A DNA stretch of 37,003 bases. Origin: Oscillospiraceae bacterium (lineage in GTDB: Bacteria > Bacillota > Clostridia > UBA1381 > UBA9506). The first letter of the stretch is position 1; every line of letters starts with the position of its first letter. This document shows positions 1-9,369 of this stretch, one piece after another. The DNA lies in NCBI GenBank assembly GCA_015068865.1, contig SVJT01000003.1:1-37003 (forward strand). Reading direction: 5' to 3'. The notes under the pieces are model-generated. The model searched no databases, was not told where the DNA came from, and saw nothing but the letters and a program-made list of their open reading frames with translations. The position numbers and the translations under genes are program-made.

Positions 1-1514
1 GATGCTTTGGGAGGTGATATTTCACTATCTAAATCAAGCACTTCAAAGGTAGCGCTCTTTTCTTCCAGAATGCTATCGCCCTCATATACACAATATTTCG
101 CACGATAAACACCCATCGGGAGCTTGCCAAATTCACTTTTAAAGCAAACAACTGAAAAGCCTAAAGAATCAACTGATTCCTGCTTTTCCACAGTAGCTTC
201 CCGTATGACATCGCCAAACACATCGCACAGCTGAGCCTTTGCCGTTAAAAAGGCTGTGTTACGCTTAGTCATCATTTTAAGGGCTATTTCAGCCTCTTCA
301 TTAACTGTGTAGTAATGATTGATGCTGAGATGCTCCAGCACTTTTTCCCGTTCAAAAAGTGTTGCCGGAACCTTTGCCGCTAGTTCACCGCTTACAGGGG
401 ATGTAAAAGAATAAATATCATCCTTTTCCAGGCTCTCACCCTTATAAAGCAGGTTGCCATTAACATCAAAGGCATACTCTGTGGGGCCGCCTGATTCGGC
501 GCTGTAGCCACCGGCGCCAAAATGTTTATAACCGAAAATAATTTTTATGTTTTCCTGTGCAAATTCTTTGTCTATTGCACATTCGCCCGAAAACGGAACA
601 TTTTCTGTCTTATGATAAGCAAGTAAATATTTCCAATAAACATTGGGATCAATGAAGCAAAGAATGCCGTTTTTCAGGTAACGCTTAAAGGATTGACCCT
701 CCTCATTTTCAAGTCTTACATAGGGGTCAGTAAATCTTTCCTGAGACACACCGTATCCGCAATGGCGCTGAACCTCTCTCGTTGCTGTTCCGCCATCTAA
801 AGCGTAAGAAAGATAATAGCAATCCTGAATCTTTTTGCAGGCAACGGAAAGATAATAAGGAAGGCCACCGCCGTTATAATCCGGCAGTTCTGCCCTTTTC
901 ATTTCGAAAAGTACTTCTTCCTCGAAATTATCTTCTGTTTCCAGTAAAATATCTTGAATATTTACAACACCGGGGAAAAATCCTCTTGAAATACCGACAA
1001 AACCGGTTTCAAAATCTGTTTTGAAACTGGTTGTCATGTCGTCAAATTTAATATCTACACTATCCTTATTTACATTAACTGTAAGGGTATAGTTTTTATC
1101 TCTTTCGGGTGAAAAATCGTATACAAACTCATTTTCAATGGTTTTTAAAATTCCGGAAAAGCTTACAAGCTGTAAATATATTTTCCCTTGGCAGGAAAAT
1201 TTTAAAGCAACAGCCTTTGAGGTACGCATTTTCTTATCATACCCAAAATGAAGCCTGATTTCCGGATCTGCCTCTTCTCCGCGCTTTTGTTCATCAGGAT
1301 GAAAACTCAGCTTTTTAAATTCAAAATTAAGCACACAATTAAAGTCATGAACCTGAGGTGTTTTTAATAGGTACATATTGCCGGCACATTCAAGATGAAA
1401 GCCGTCTTCATAAACTCTTGCGTGATTGTGCGGCAGTGCGCTGGAACGAACAATATCAATATTATATGGTGTACATTGGTCAGCTACATTAAAATTTTCA
1501 TAAAACCGAAACAT
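1..1514 (-). CDS. Partial CDS (C-terminus beyond window edge), unassigned protein, probably part of the glycan locus
   Basis: Open minus-strand frame from ATG at 1514 (MFRFYENFNVADQCTPYNIDIVRSSALPHNHARVYEDGFHLECAGN...) to the window edge with no stop; absent from the ORF track because it is truncated. N-terminal half reads like a beta-sandwich. Confidence 0.8.
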   Translation of the reverse strand, partial: MFRFYENFNVADQCTPYNIDIVRSSALPHNHARVYEDGFHLECAGNMYLLKTPQVHDFNCVLNFEFKKLSFHPDEQKRGEEADPEIRLHFGYDKKMRTSKAVALKFSCQGKIYLQLVSFSGILKTIENEFVYDFSPERDKNYTLTVNVNKDSVDIKFDDMTTSFKTDFETGFVGISRGFFPGVVNIQDILLETEDNFEEEVLFEMKRAELPDYNGGGLPYYLSVACKKIQDCYYLSYALDGGTATREVQRHCGYGVSQERFTDPYVRLENEEGQSFKRYLKNGILCFIDPNVYWKYLLAYHKTENVPFSGECAIDKEFAQENIKIIFGYKHFGAGGYSAESGGPTEYAFDVNGNLLYKGESLEKDDIYSFTSPVSGELAAKVPATLFEREKVLEHLSINHYYTVNEEAEIALKMMTKRNTAFLTAKAQLCDVFGDVIREATVEKQESVDSLGFSVVCFKSEFGKLPMGVYRAKYCVYEGDSILEEKSATFEVLDLDSEISPPKA

Positions 1515-1553
1515 ATAATCTACCCTTTCTTACGGCACATAGTCTTGTAGAAA

Positions 1554-1583
1554 AAGGGAGTTTAAAAGAATTTAAACTCCCTT
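1554..1583 (-). terminator. Rho-independent terminator downstream of the 592-aa gene
   Basis: 13-bp perfect stem AAGGGAGTTTAAA / TTTAAACTCCCTT with AGAA loop, followed by a U-tract on the minus strand. Confidence 0.85.
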
Positions 1584-1590
1584 AATTCAA

Positions 1591-3369
1591 TTACTTCTTC
1601 GATACAAACACTGTCTTGTAGGTATTTTTAAATTTCTTTCTGAATTCTTCTGCAAAAGCATCCTTAACGATCGCAGGTTCTTCCTCTTCTTCGCTGCCCA
1701 TCTCTGCAAGCAGTTCTTTCACTCTTGCATCAACTTCTTCTGCGCCGCCGAAGAGATAACCCGGTTCAGCTGCTTCATCCTGTGTGTCATCAATATATTC
1801 GGTGGGTTCTGTGCCTTCCGGTGTAATAACCCAGTAGCCTGCCTTTGAATAAGCAAATTCTCTTTCGCCACTGGGCTCATAGATATAGCTGCCTTCGGGG
1901 AATTCAACGGTCTGCTGACCAATGCGGAAGGTTAAGGGATTGTCAGAAACCTTAAAGCTTTCAATCGTCGGAACATCAGCTGTTGACATATCCGGTGTGA
2001 TTCTCCACACATTCTTGCCACCGGCGCTCATACCGGTTAAAATGTAGCGGGAATCCCAGGGGGTAAAGTCTTTAATAAGTGTTTTTCTGTCCTCAAAGCC
2101 AATCATATAATCCAAGTCTTTTAATAGTTCAGAGAAAACAAGGTTATCATCAATACCTTCATTACCTGCCTCATAGTTATAGAACAGGAACTGGTCAGAC
2201 TCTAAAAGACCTAAGTGGTAGATAAATTCCTTGTAATAATCGGTAGCTGCAGCAGGGCCTCTGTTGTTATAGGACCAGGTGTAAGAGCCTACCCAGGGGC
2301 GGAAATACCGCTGACCGGGCAAGTATAACACATTTGACTGTGCAGACACCAGGTTCAGCAGAATTGTGTTAAAGGGTGTTGAATAATAGGTAGCATAAGG
2401 GTAATCCGGCGGTGGTGCACCCTCTAAGCCTTTGTCAACTCGTAAGTAAAAGTTGGGAGAAACGTGGGTTCCGCCAACAATTTTACGTTCTTCCATGGGT
2501 GTAGCCTCTCTGTACAAGCCATACATATGTCCGGCAGCAGAAGAGGTTCTGCTGGGCTCAGCACTGACCCCTGAGCCATAGTCGGAGAAGCTAATGTCAG
2601 GATAGTGCTTTTTCCACACCTGATAAACCTTTTCCATACAATTTTCCATAAACCACTCGCCTGCCCAACCAATGCCATTATATACATGTTGTTTTACAGG
2701 AGAATTCAATTCACCGGTATTGGCATACGCATAGAGGTGATACAGTTCGGGGTGGTCATCACCCTCATAAATGGGAATACCGTAATCAATAACACTCTGT
2801 CTGAGTTCGGGGTATCTGGGGTCAGTTTCTGCCAGCGCATAGTACTGATCCATTGTCATGCCACGTTTACTTGCATTACTTTCCTGATACCACACATTAC
2901 ATGCTGACTCGTGGTCGCAAACAACGGCATCAATAGGTTTGCCGCCTAACCGTTTGTAATAATAAATGATTTCATCCATCAATGCTTCATATTTAGGAAT
3001 ACCATCATACCAGAAAGCATTGGTTTCCGCTCTGGTACCCTCTGAAAGGGAGTTAAAGGGGTTAACAGCACGCTTGCCGTCAGGAATAGTGTCAAAATAT
3101 GTTTTCATTTTGCGGGCAGTTTCAATGGCACCGTCTTTATAGTTTACACGGTTTGCAGCCGTTGTAGCCGTATTTCTGAGGGTAAAGGGCTGATAGAGGT
3201 TATCAGCGCCGGAGGTTTTCTCCCAAACCCACGCAAAAAACGTGCCGCTTTTGCCCGGTGTAAAGTCATTGTCAACTGTTGTTGCCACTTCTTCAGCAGA
3301 TACTGCACATAAAGAAGCTATGCATAGTACAGCGCACAACAGTGCAGTCAATTTTTTAACAAGCTTCAT
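1591..3369 (-). CDS. Secreted protein of unassigned family (putative glycoside-hydrolase-like), paralog of 14766..17000
   Basis: 592 aa, Sec signal peptide (MKLVKKLTALLCAVLCIASLCAVSAEE); blocks DAVVCDHE, DPRYPEL, GTHVSPNFY, YHLGLLESDQFLFY and ILTGMSAGGKNVWRITPDM shared with the 744-aa protein. Confidence 0.8.
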   Translation of the reverse strand: MKLVKKLTALLCAVLCIASLCAVSAEEVATTVDNDFTPGKSGTFFAWVWEKTSGADNLYQPFTLRNTATTAANRVNYKDGAIETARKMKTYFDTIPDGKRAVNPFNSLSEGTRAETNAFWYDGIPKYEALMDEIIYYYKRLGGKPIDAVVCDHESACNVWYQESNASKRGMTMDQYYALAETDPRYPELRQSVIDYGIPIYEGDDHPELYHLYAYANTGELNSPVKQHVYNGIGWAGEWFMENCMEKVYQVWKKHYPDISFSDYGSGVSAEPSRTSSAAGHMYGLYREATPMEERKIVGGTHVSPNFYLRVDKGLEGAPPPDYPYATYYSTPFNTILLNLVSAQSNVLYLPGQRYFRPWVGSYTWSYNNRGPAAATDYYKEFIYHLGLLESDQFLFYNYEAGNEGIDDNLVFSELLKDLDYMIGFEDRKTLIKDFTPWDSRYILTGMSAGGKNVWRITPDMSTADVPTIESFKVSDNPLTFRIGQQTVEFPEGSYIYEPSGEREFAYSKAGYWVITPEGTEPTEYIDDTQDEAAEPGYLFGGAEEVDARVKELLAEMGSEEEEEPAIVKDAFAEEFRKKFKNTYKTVFVSKK

Positions 3370-3390
3370 ATTGTTGGCCTCCTTGTTTCA

Positions 3391-4857
3391 TTATTTGATT
3401 TTAAGCCATTCATCATACTGTTTCTGCATTTCTGCAAGGAGCTTATCAACGCCAGCGGCTTTCAGCTTCTCCATAGCCTTGGGCAGGGTTTCATCTGGAT
3501 CGGCAGTACCGGTCAGCAATGAAGGCATATATTCAGAAATAACGTTGGATACAGCTGAATATTCACTCTTAACATTAGCAGGGTCAAAGGCAAAGCCTAA
3601 TGCAGGAGATTTGATGGCATTTTCGTCAAATTCTTTATATTTATCATAAATATCGGCCGGTGTACCCTCTACCATTCTGGTAATGTACTTGTTACCCTGT
3701 GTGAATACATAGGTGTTGTAACCGGTTTCAGCCAGATTTTTGAATCCTTCGGGAATTTTATAGAAATCTTCGCCAACAGGTTCCCAGTGCTTGCCTTCAA
3801 TACCATAAGCAATTAAGTTTCTTAAATACTTATCAGTATTTAAAAGATTTAAAAATTCAACTGCTTTTTCAGGGTTCTTTGCTCTTCTGCCTAAAGACAT
3901 CATGGCACCGCGGGCATTTTGGGTACCCAGACGGGCTTCCCAGAGATGCAGAACTGAGTGCTTATATTTAGCTGTTACATTTCTCTGGTCTACCAAATAC
4001 GGCAACTCATCCTGCTGACGCATAAATTCATCGTTGATATCGTTGTTGTTATCAATGGTTGCAATTTCGGGACGCATAAAGCCCTGTTCATAGAAGCTAT
4101 GCATCATTTTGTAGTATTCCTTTGCTTTATCTGTATCAAAGGGATTTACAATTTTTGTGGGGTCGCCATCCATATCAATACAGCCTACGACACCGCCGGG
4201 AATTTTATCGAATCTTGTAATATCATAGAACGGTGTGTCGTTGTTGTTAAACACCAAAGGATAAATGGTGGGTTCGTTTTCCTTAATGGTTTTTAAGATA
4301 GGCTCTAAATCTTTAAATTCTTTTACTTTTGAAAAGTCAAGATTATATTTTTCTGCCAAATCGGTTCTGTAGTAGTAAACGGTTTCAGCTGCATAGTCCT
4401 TATAGAAAGGAATTGCATATAAAACTCCGTTGATTCTGGCAGCATCTAAAATATATTCGGGAACAAGTGTCTTTAAGTCTTTACCATATTCATCAAGATA
4501 GGGTTCTATGTCTAAAAAGCCCTTATTGGCTGAGTGAATTTCATACTGTGTTCCGGATGACATGAAGCAAAGGTCAAAAGGCTCACCGGAGGCAAGAAGG
4601 AGCTGAATTTTTTCGTTATATTCCGAACCTACAATGGGAACGTTTTTAACCGTTGCACCAATTTTTTCAGCCAGATATTTGTTTACTTCTTCATATACAA
4701 GCTTATGGTCCGGTGTTAATGCGCCTCTGTCGTGCCAAAAAATTTCAGGCAAGTTTCCATTAGCACCTTTTGATGTGTTACCGCCCCCAGCACAGGCTGT
4801 TAAAGAAAATACTAAAACAGCTGCTAAAAGACCGGCAATGAGTTTTTTCTTATTCAT
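3391..4857 (-). CDS. ABC transporter extracellular solute-binding lipoprotein (carbohydrate type)
   Basis: Lipobox signal MNKKKLIAGLLAAVLVFSLTACAGGGN; solute-binding protein features next to LplB/YtcP-like permeases. ORF extends to 4875; ATG at 4857 preceded by AAAGGAAG is preferred. Confidence 0.88.
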   Translation of the reverse strand: MNKKKLIAGLLAAVLVFSLTACAGGGNTSKGANGNLPEIFWHDRGALTPDHKLVYEEVNKYLAEKIGATVKNVPIVGSEYNEKIQLLLASGEPFDLCFMSSGTQYEIHSANKGFLDIEPYLDEYGKDLKTLVPEYILDAARINGVLYAIPFYKDYAAETVYYYRTDLAEKYNLDFSKVKEFKDLEPILKTIKENEPTIYPLVFNNNDTPFYDITRFDKIPGGVVGCIDMDGDPTKIVNPFDTDKAKEYYKMMHSFYEQGFMRPEIATIDNNNDINDEFMRQQDELPYLVDQRNVTAKYKHSVLHLWEARLGTQNARGAMMSLGRRAKNPEKAVEFLNLLNTDKYLRNLIAYGIEGKHWEPVGEDFYKIPEGFKNLAETGYNTYVFTQGNKYITRMVEGTPADIYDKYKEFDENAIKSPALGFAFDPANVKSEYSAVSNVISEYMPSLLTGTADPDETLPKAMEKLKAAGVDKLLAEMQKQYDEWLKIK

Positions 4858-4921
4858 AATATCTTCCTTTCTCATAAAGGTTCTGGGTTGATAAAGTTCT
4901 GGAGACTTCTCTCAAGGAGAA

Positions 4922-4959
4922 GGCTTTTCGGGACGGATGAATCCGTCCCTTACAAAAGC
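4922..4959. repeat. REP/MITE-like intergenic palindrome
   Basis: GGGACGGAT-GA-ATCCGTCCC perfect stem inside an outer GGCTTTT...AAAAGCC arm, in the gap between two co-oriented genes. Confidence 0.6.
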
Positions 4960-4974
4960 CGAATAAATCAGTGT

Positions 4975-6645
4975 TTACTCAAAGGGTGTAGCCTCTGTAA
5001 GAGGTTGAATGTCTGCCCATGTATCCCAAACATAGATGCAAGCTGTCATATCATCACTTTCTACTGTAAGAGCATCGGTGATATAAGCCTTTTCAACAGC
5101 ATCAGTTTTACCTATTTTATAGATAATCTGTTCAAGCTGATTGCCTTTATAAAGAGCTAAGAAAATCACATAATCCTGAGCTTCACCGCTATTTGTCATG
5201 GTGACCTTAGCTTTTACTTTTGTGCCCTTTGTAATGGCATCAACGGAAGTTGCTTCATCGTCTCTTACAAACTCAACCTTATCGACACTAAAGGTCGGGC
5301 TTTGGATTGTGATATTGTACGTTTTCTCAATATTCTTGCCGACAGGGTTAGTAATATTATCAAAGGTTAATGTATACGGGCTACCTGCAGCAGGCAATGC
5401 GCTTAAGTCTGCCTGAATGGTGCTGCTGTTGATGAAGCTTACGGTGCCAACATTTTCATTGCTGCCGTTTGTAAGGGTAATCTTGTTCACATCACCGGGC
5501 ACAAAGTTGAAGTTTTGGGCTGTAAAGGTAAGAGGAGCATCGCCCTGACTCATTGTGATTGCGTTGTTGCTGTCAGCAGCAGCGCAATCAATGGAAGGAT
5601 CACTGATTTTATAAACCTTAAAATCATCAACCAGTACATAGTCTCCTTCTGCCATACCTATAGTTGAAAAGGCCAAGCTATAGATATCTCCTGTTCTACC
5701 AAAATCACGCATATCATCATGGCCGCCTATGCAGTCGCCCTGATCATCGAAAACATATACCTTACCTTCATAATGTGCAGTTTCAGAGGTAATATAAGCT
5801 TGGCTTGATGCATCATAAGCGCCACGGGTGCTATCATACTCAACAACTTTAACAAAAGTATACCATCTATCATTTTCAAGTTTTCCATCTACAATGGTAT
5901 CAGTCATATATGTTTTGCTATTGATATTATTTAAATTGTAGTCATATTTACCCGCCGGTAAAACAAACACATCACCGTTTTCAATACCGATGGTAGAAAC
6001 ATATACATCGTTACCACTGTTTCGACCACCAATATAGCTAGAGCTGTTATAATCTGCCTGGAACAATCTATATGAGCCGCTTGTTACATCAGAAAACTTC
6101 ACTTTGATTTCCCAAACAAACTTGGTGCCGGCTTTGGAAGCAATCGGTCTTAAAGGATGATTGCTACCTGCAGCTTGTGCATTATTAGCACCCATTGCAA
6201 CGCTTCTGGAAACCAGATCGTAGGTTGTTGTAACTGTTCCCGTTGCATCCTTAATGGGGCCACCGTAAATTTTTGCAACCATATTGTCGGTATCACCGTC
6301 AAATGATGCATAAGCATCTGCTGTACGCTTCTGATTCGTTCCTCTGTTAAAACCACGTACATTTGTGTTTGCCTTCTGAAAAGCTGTCAAATTATAATTA
6401 GCTGTCGGCAATGTTTTTTCTGTCACTTTACCATCTGCATCTCTTGTGGGCGTATAATCTTCCGTCATACCATGGTCATTATCAACAGTCAGTTGGTAAT
6501 GAGGTGTTAAGCCTGTCAGACCTAAATCACTGTATTTCGTGACCGAAGTTGTGGAATTTGCCGCAAAAGCGAAAGGAGCGAGTGTCACTACCAGTGACAA
6601 AACAATTAGCGTTGCTAAAACTTTTTTACCTAAAAATTTTACCAT
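4975..6645 (-). CDS. Secreted protein, tandem paralog B2
   Basis: 556 aa with signal peptide; shares SVTKYSDLGL, VWEIKVKFSDV, GGHDDMRD, GDYVLVDDFKVYK with the neighbouring 553-aa ORF; C-terminal IYVWDTWADIQPL module. Confidence 0.8.
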   Translation of the reverse strand: MVKFLGKKVLATLIVLSLVVTLAPFAFAANSTTSVTKYSDLGLTGLTPHYQLTVDNDHGMTEDYTPTRDADGKVTEKTLPTANYNLTAFQKANTNVRGFNRGTNQKRTADAYASFDGDTDNMVAKIYGGPIKDATGTVTTTYDLVSRSVAMGANNAQAAGSNHPLRPIASKAGTKFVWEIKVKFSDVTSGSYRLFQADYNSSSYIGGRNSGNDVYVSTIGIENGDVFVLPAGKYDYNLNNINSKTYMTDTIVDGKLENDRWYTFVKVVEYDSTRGAYDASSQAYITSETAHYEGKVYVFDDQGDCIGGHDDMRDFGRTGDIYSLAFSTIGMAEGDYVLVDDFKVYKISDPSIDCAAADSNNAITMSQGDAPLTFTAQNFNFVPGDVNKITLTNGSNENVGTVSFINSSTIQADLSALPAAGSPYTLTFDNITNPVGKNIEKTYNITIQSPTFSVDKVEFVRDDEATSVDAITKGTKVKAKVTMTNSGEAQDYVIFLALYKGNQLEQIIYKIGKTDAVEKAYITDALTVESDDMTACIYVWDTWADIQPLTEATPFE

Positions 6646-6677
6646 TTTTGTTTGCCTCCTGTTTTAATTTAAATAAT

Positions 6678-8339
6678 TTATTCACCTAAAACCGTAACGG
6701 CTTTAAGAGGAATTTTGTTTGTCCAGTCAGACCATACCGTTATATAGGCCTTGGCTGTGCCGCTAAGGGCCGGAACTGTGATTGCCTCTGTTGTGAGGGT
6801 AACCGGTGTTCCATCGTTTGCAATAGAATCAAAGCTGAGAGCTTTAACGCCAATCAATTTATTCCCATCATATAGTGTTAACAATGCAACCGCGCTACGA
6901 GTGGTCGCATCATTGTTGGTAAGCGTTACGCTTGCCTTTAAAACCGTGCCTTCTGTCAGCTGAGTAACCGGTGCCACCCCATCACTTCCAACGAAGCCCG
7001 CCACGCCCGCTGCAAGTTTATCTGCATCTTTGGTCAGGCTCAGGTTAACCGCTTGTGCACTAATACCCAAACCGTTTTGAAGACCACTGACTGACAGACT
7101 GTAGGTTACGCCGGGATACAGGTTTTCCTTCGGTGTAACTGTAATGCCGCCGGCAGCCTTTACAATGTTTACCGGAACATCATTTGCACCGTCTTTCAAT
7201 GTGATAGTCGGTGTTGCATTGCTTGCATCAAAGCTTGTTGCCAACGAAATAGCCGGTTTGGCAGCAGACACCGTAATGGCCCCTTCTGTGGGTGCTACAC
7301 TGTCAACAGTGGTTGTTACCGTGGGCGCTGCTAAGTTATATGCCTTGTAATCATCAAACATTGCGTAGTTGCCTTCTGTAAGACCCTTAACGGTAAAACC
7401 GTGTGAGGAAATGCCTTTGCCCTGATATCTGGCAATGTCACGCATATCATCGTGTCCGCCGAGGCAGTTGCCACTTTCATCAAACACGTATAATTTGCCT
7501 TCGTAGTGGCCGGTATCACTAGAAGATGTAATGCCAGTCGCCTTTTCACCTTCAACAAGCTGCACCACACGAACAAAGGTGTACCATTTGTTATTTTCCA
7601 GACCTGTTACAACCATATCGGTCATTTTACCGGTCTGATTTAAATAGCTGTCACTCAAAGATTTTCCTGCAGGATGGATGAAAACATTACCATTTTTCAC
7701 GCCAACAGCTGCCGTGTAAATGGAGATATCGCCGTTGTTACCACCAGTCATTTTATCACCGAATGAAGTGTTGAATAATCTGTATTCACCGTCATTTACA
7801 TTGGAAAACTTTGCTTTAATTTCCCAAACCTGCAAATCAGATGCTCTGGTTTTAAATTCATAGGAATTTGCTGATGTACCACCGTTGGTTTTACCGCCAC
7901 CAACGGAAAAACCGCGGGAAACATTGGCAGCCGCAATTGTTGTTTCACCGCTGAGAGCATCTCCACCGTTCAGCTTAACAACCATATTATCACCATCAAA
8001 GGATGATACAGCTAATTTTAAGCGTTTGTTGTTTGAACTGTCATTATTTGAGTTCAAGCCACGGCAGGATACCGATGAATTACCAAAGTATCTTTTGGAA
8101 TAATCAGTATCAGGGAGCAGAACCTCATTTACGGTACCATCAGGATTTTTTGTTGCTTTCTCAAACGTTTCGCCGTCAACATTCAGGTCGTAAAGCAAGG
8201 TTGCGGTGCCCAAGCCTAAGTCTGAGTATTGCGTAACATTAAGGGAAGTTTCTTCAGCAAAGGTGAGCGGTGTTACACTAACGAAAAGCGCAACTGAAAG
8301 CACAATGCCCAAAAGCTTTTTGAAATTCTTCATAACCAC
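6678..8339 (-). CDS. Secreted protein, tandem paralog B1
   Basis: 553 aa with signal peptide; NVTQYSDLGL, VWEIKAKFSNV, GGHDDMRD, GNYAMFDDYKAYN. GGAGG is 6 nt upstream of GTG 8339; ATG 8333 is an alternative start. Confidence 0.8.
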   Translation of the reverse strand: MVMKNFKKLLGIVLSVALFVSVTPLTFAEETSLNVTQYSDLGLGTATLLYDLNVDGETFEKATKNPDGTVNEVLLPDTDYSKRYFGNSSVSCRGLNSNNDSSNNKRLKLAVSSFDGDNMVVKLNGGDALSGETTIAAANVSRGFSVGGGKTNGGTSANSYEFKTRASDLQVWEIKAKFSNVNDGEYRLFNTSFGDKMTGGNNGDISIYTAAVGVKNGNVFIHPAGKSLSDSYLNQTGKMTDMVVTGLENNKWYTFVRVVQLVEGEKATGITSSSDTGHYEGKLYVFDESGNCLGGHDDMRDIARYQGKGISSHGFTVKGLTEGNYAMFDDYKAYNLAAPTVTTTVDSVAPTEGAITVSAAKPAISLATSFDASNATPTITLKDGANDVPVNIVKAAGGITVTPKENLYPGVTYSLSVSGLQNGLGISAQAVNLSLTKDADKLAAGVAGFVGSDGVAPVTQLTEGTVLKASVTLTNNDATTRSAVALLTLYDGNKLIGVKALSFDSIANDGTPVTLTTEAITVPALSGTAKAYITVWSDWTNKIPLKAVTVLGE

Positions 8340-8372
8340 TTTTTTCCTCCTTATTTGTATTTTTTATCTCTC

Positions 8373-9326
8373 TTAACCCTTAACTGCACCAACCGTAATT
8401 CCGTTTACGAAATACTGCTGGAAGAACGGATAGAAGATAAGGATTGGTGTTACAACAGTTACAACCAGACACATTTTAAAGGTTTCGGTGGGGATATCCT
8501 GTTGCATTGCACTGACTGAGCCACCGAAATCTGCTGCATTTTGCTGCAGGAACTTGGTTTCGGTTTCAAGTCGCTGCAGAAGGAGCTGAATGGGAATCAT
8601 CTTTGTGTTAGATACAATGTATAAGAACGCTCTGTACCAGTCGTTCCAGAACATGGTTACCGCAAACAGCGCCATGGTTGCAATAATGGGAATACTCATG
8701 GGGAGAACGATTCTGAAGTAGCACAGGAACTCCCCTGCGCCATCCATTCTGGCAGACTCTACAACCGCATTGGGTATTGCCGTTTGCATATATGTTCTCA
8801 TCATAATAATATGCATCGTTGTGCAAAGCCCCGGAAGAACCAGTGCCCAGAACGAATCCTGCAAACCCAGCATCTGGGTATTGATAATGTATTTGGGTAA
8901 CATACCGCCTGAGAACAGTGTTGTGAAAAAGATGAAAAATGTAAACTGACTTTTCCACGGGAAGGAAGGACGTGAAATTGTGTATGCATACAGCGATTTA
9001 ATAAACAAGCTCAGCGTCGTTCCGACCACGGTAACCATAATGGTGACACCGTACGACCATAAAATCTGACCTGCATTCTGCATGATGTATTTATATCCTT
9101 CTAAGCTGAATTTTTCCGGAATCAGCTGATATCCGTTTGCCAGAATTGCCTGCTCATCGCTGAAAGACACAGCTACAACAAGCAGAAAAGGATATAAACA
9201 AGCAAACGCAAACAGTGTTGTGATGGTATAGGCTAATGCTTTAACAAGCACAGGCACATCGTAGATGGAATCCTTTGATTTGGGTTCAACAACGACTTGC
9301 CTTTTTTTAGAAATTACTGCTTTCAT
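8373..9326 (-). CDS. Carbohydrate ABC transporter permease (YtcP/MalG-like)
   Basis: 317 aa, multiple TM segments, inner-membrane permease EAA-type region (VVESARMDGAGEFLCYFRIVLPMSIPIIATMALFAVTMFWNDWY), C-term FQQYFVNGITVGAVKG typical of this family. Confidence 0.95.
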   Translation of the reverse strand: MKAVISKKRQVVVEPKSKDSIYDVPVLVKALAYTITTLFAFACLYPFLLVVAVSFSDEQAILANGYQLIPEKFSLEGYKYIMQNAGQILWSYGVTIMVTVVGTTLSLFIKSLYAYTISRPSFPWKSQFTFFIFFTTLFSGGMLPKYIINTQMLGLQDSFWALVLPGLCTTMHIIMMRTYMQTAIPNAVVESARMDGAGEFLCYFRIVLPMSIPIIATMALFAVTMFWNDWYRAFLYIVSNTKMIPIQLLLQRLETETKFLQQNAADFGGSVSAMQQDIPTETFKMCLVVTVVTPILIFYPFFQQYFVNGITVGAVKG

Positions 9327-9369
9327 TCTTTTATTTCCTTTCTAAAAGCGCTTTCCTTTCGGAGGTGTT

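Noticed and set aside
2605-2907. 100-aa plus-strand ORF and similar antisense ORFs (e.g. 3958-4296, 11471-11680, 21694-21972)
   Set aside because: All fully inside supported minus-strand CDSs and lacking RBS or recognisable domains.
3242-3649. 135-aa plus-strand ORF
   Set aside because: Antisense to the start of the 592-aa gene and the end of the SBP gene; Ser/Leu-rich composition expected from complement of signal peptide DNA.
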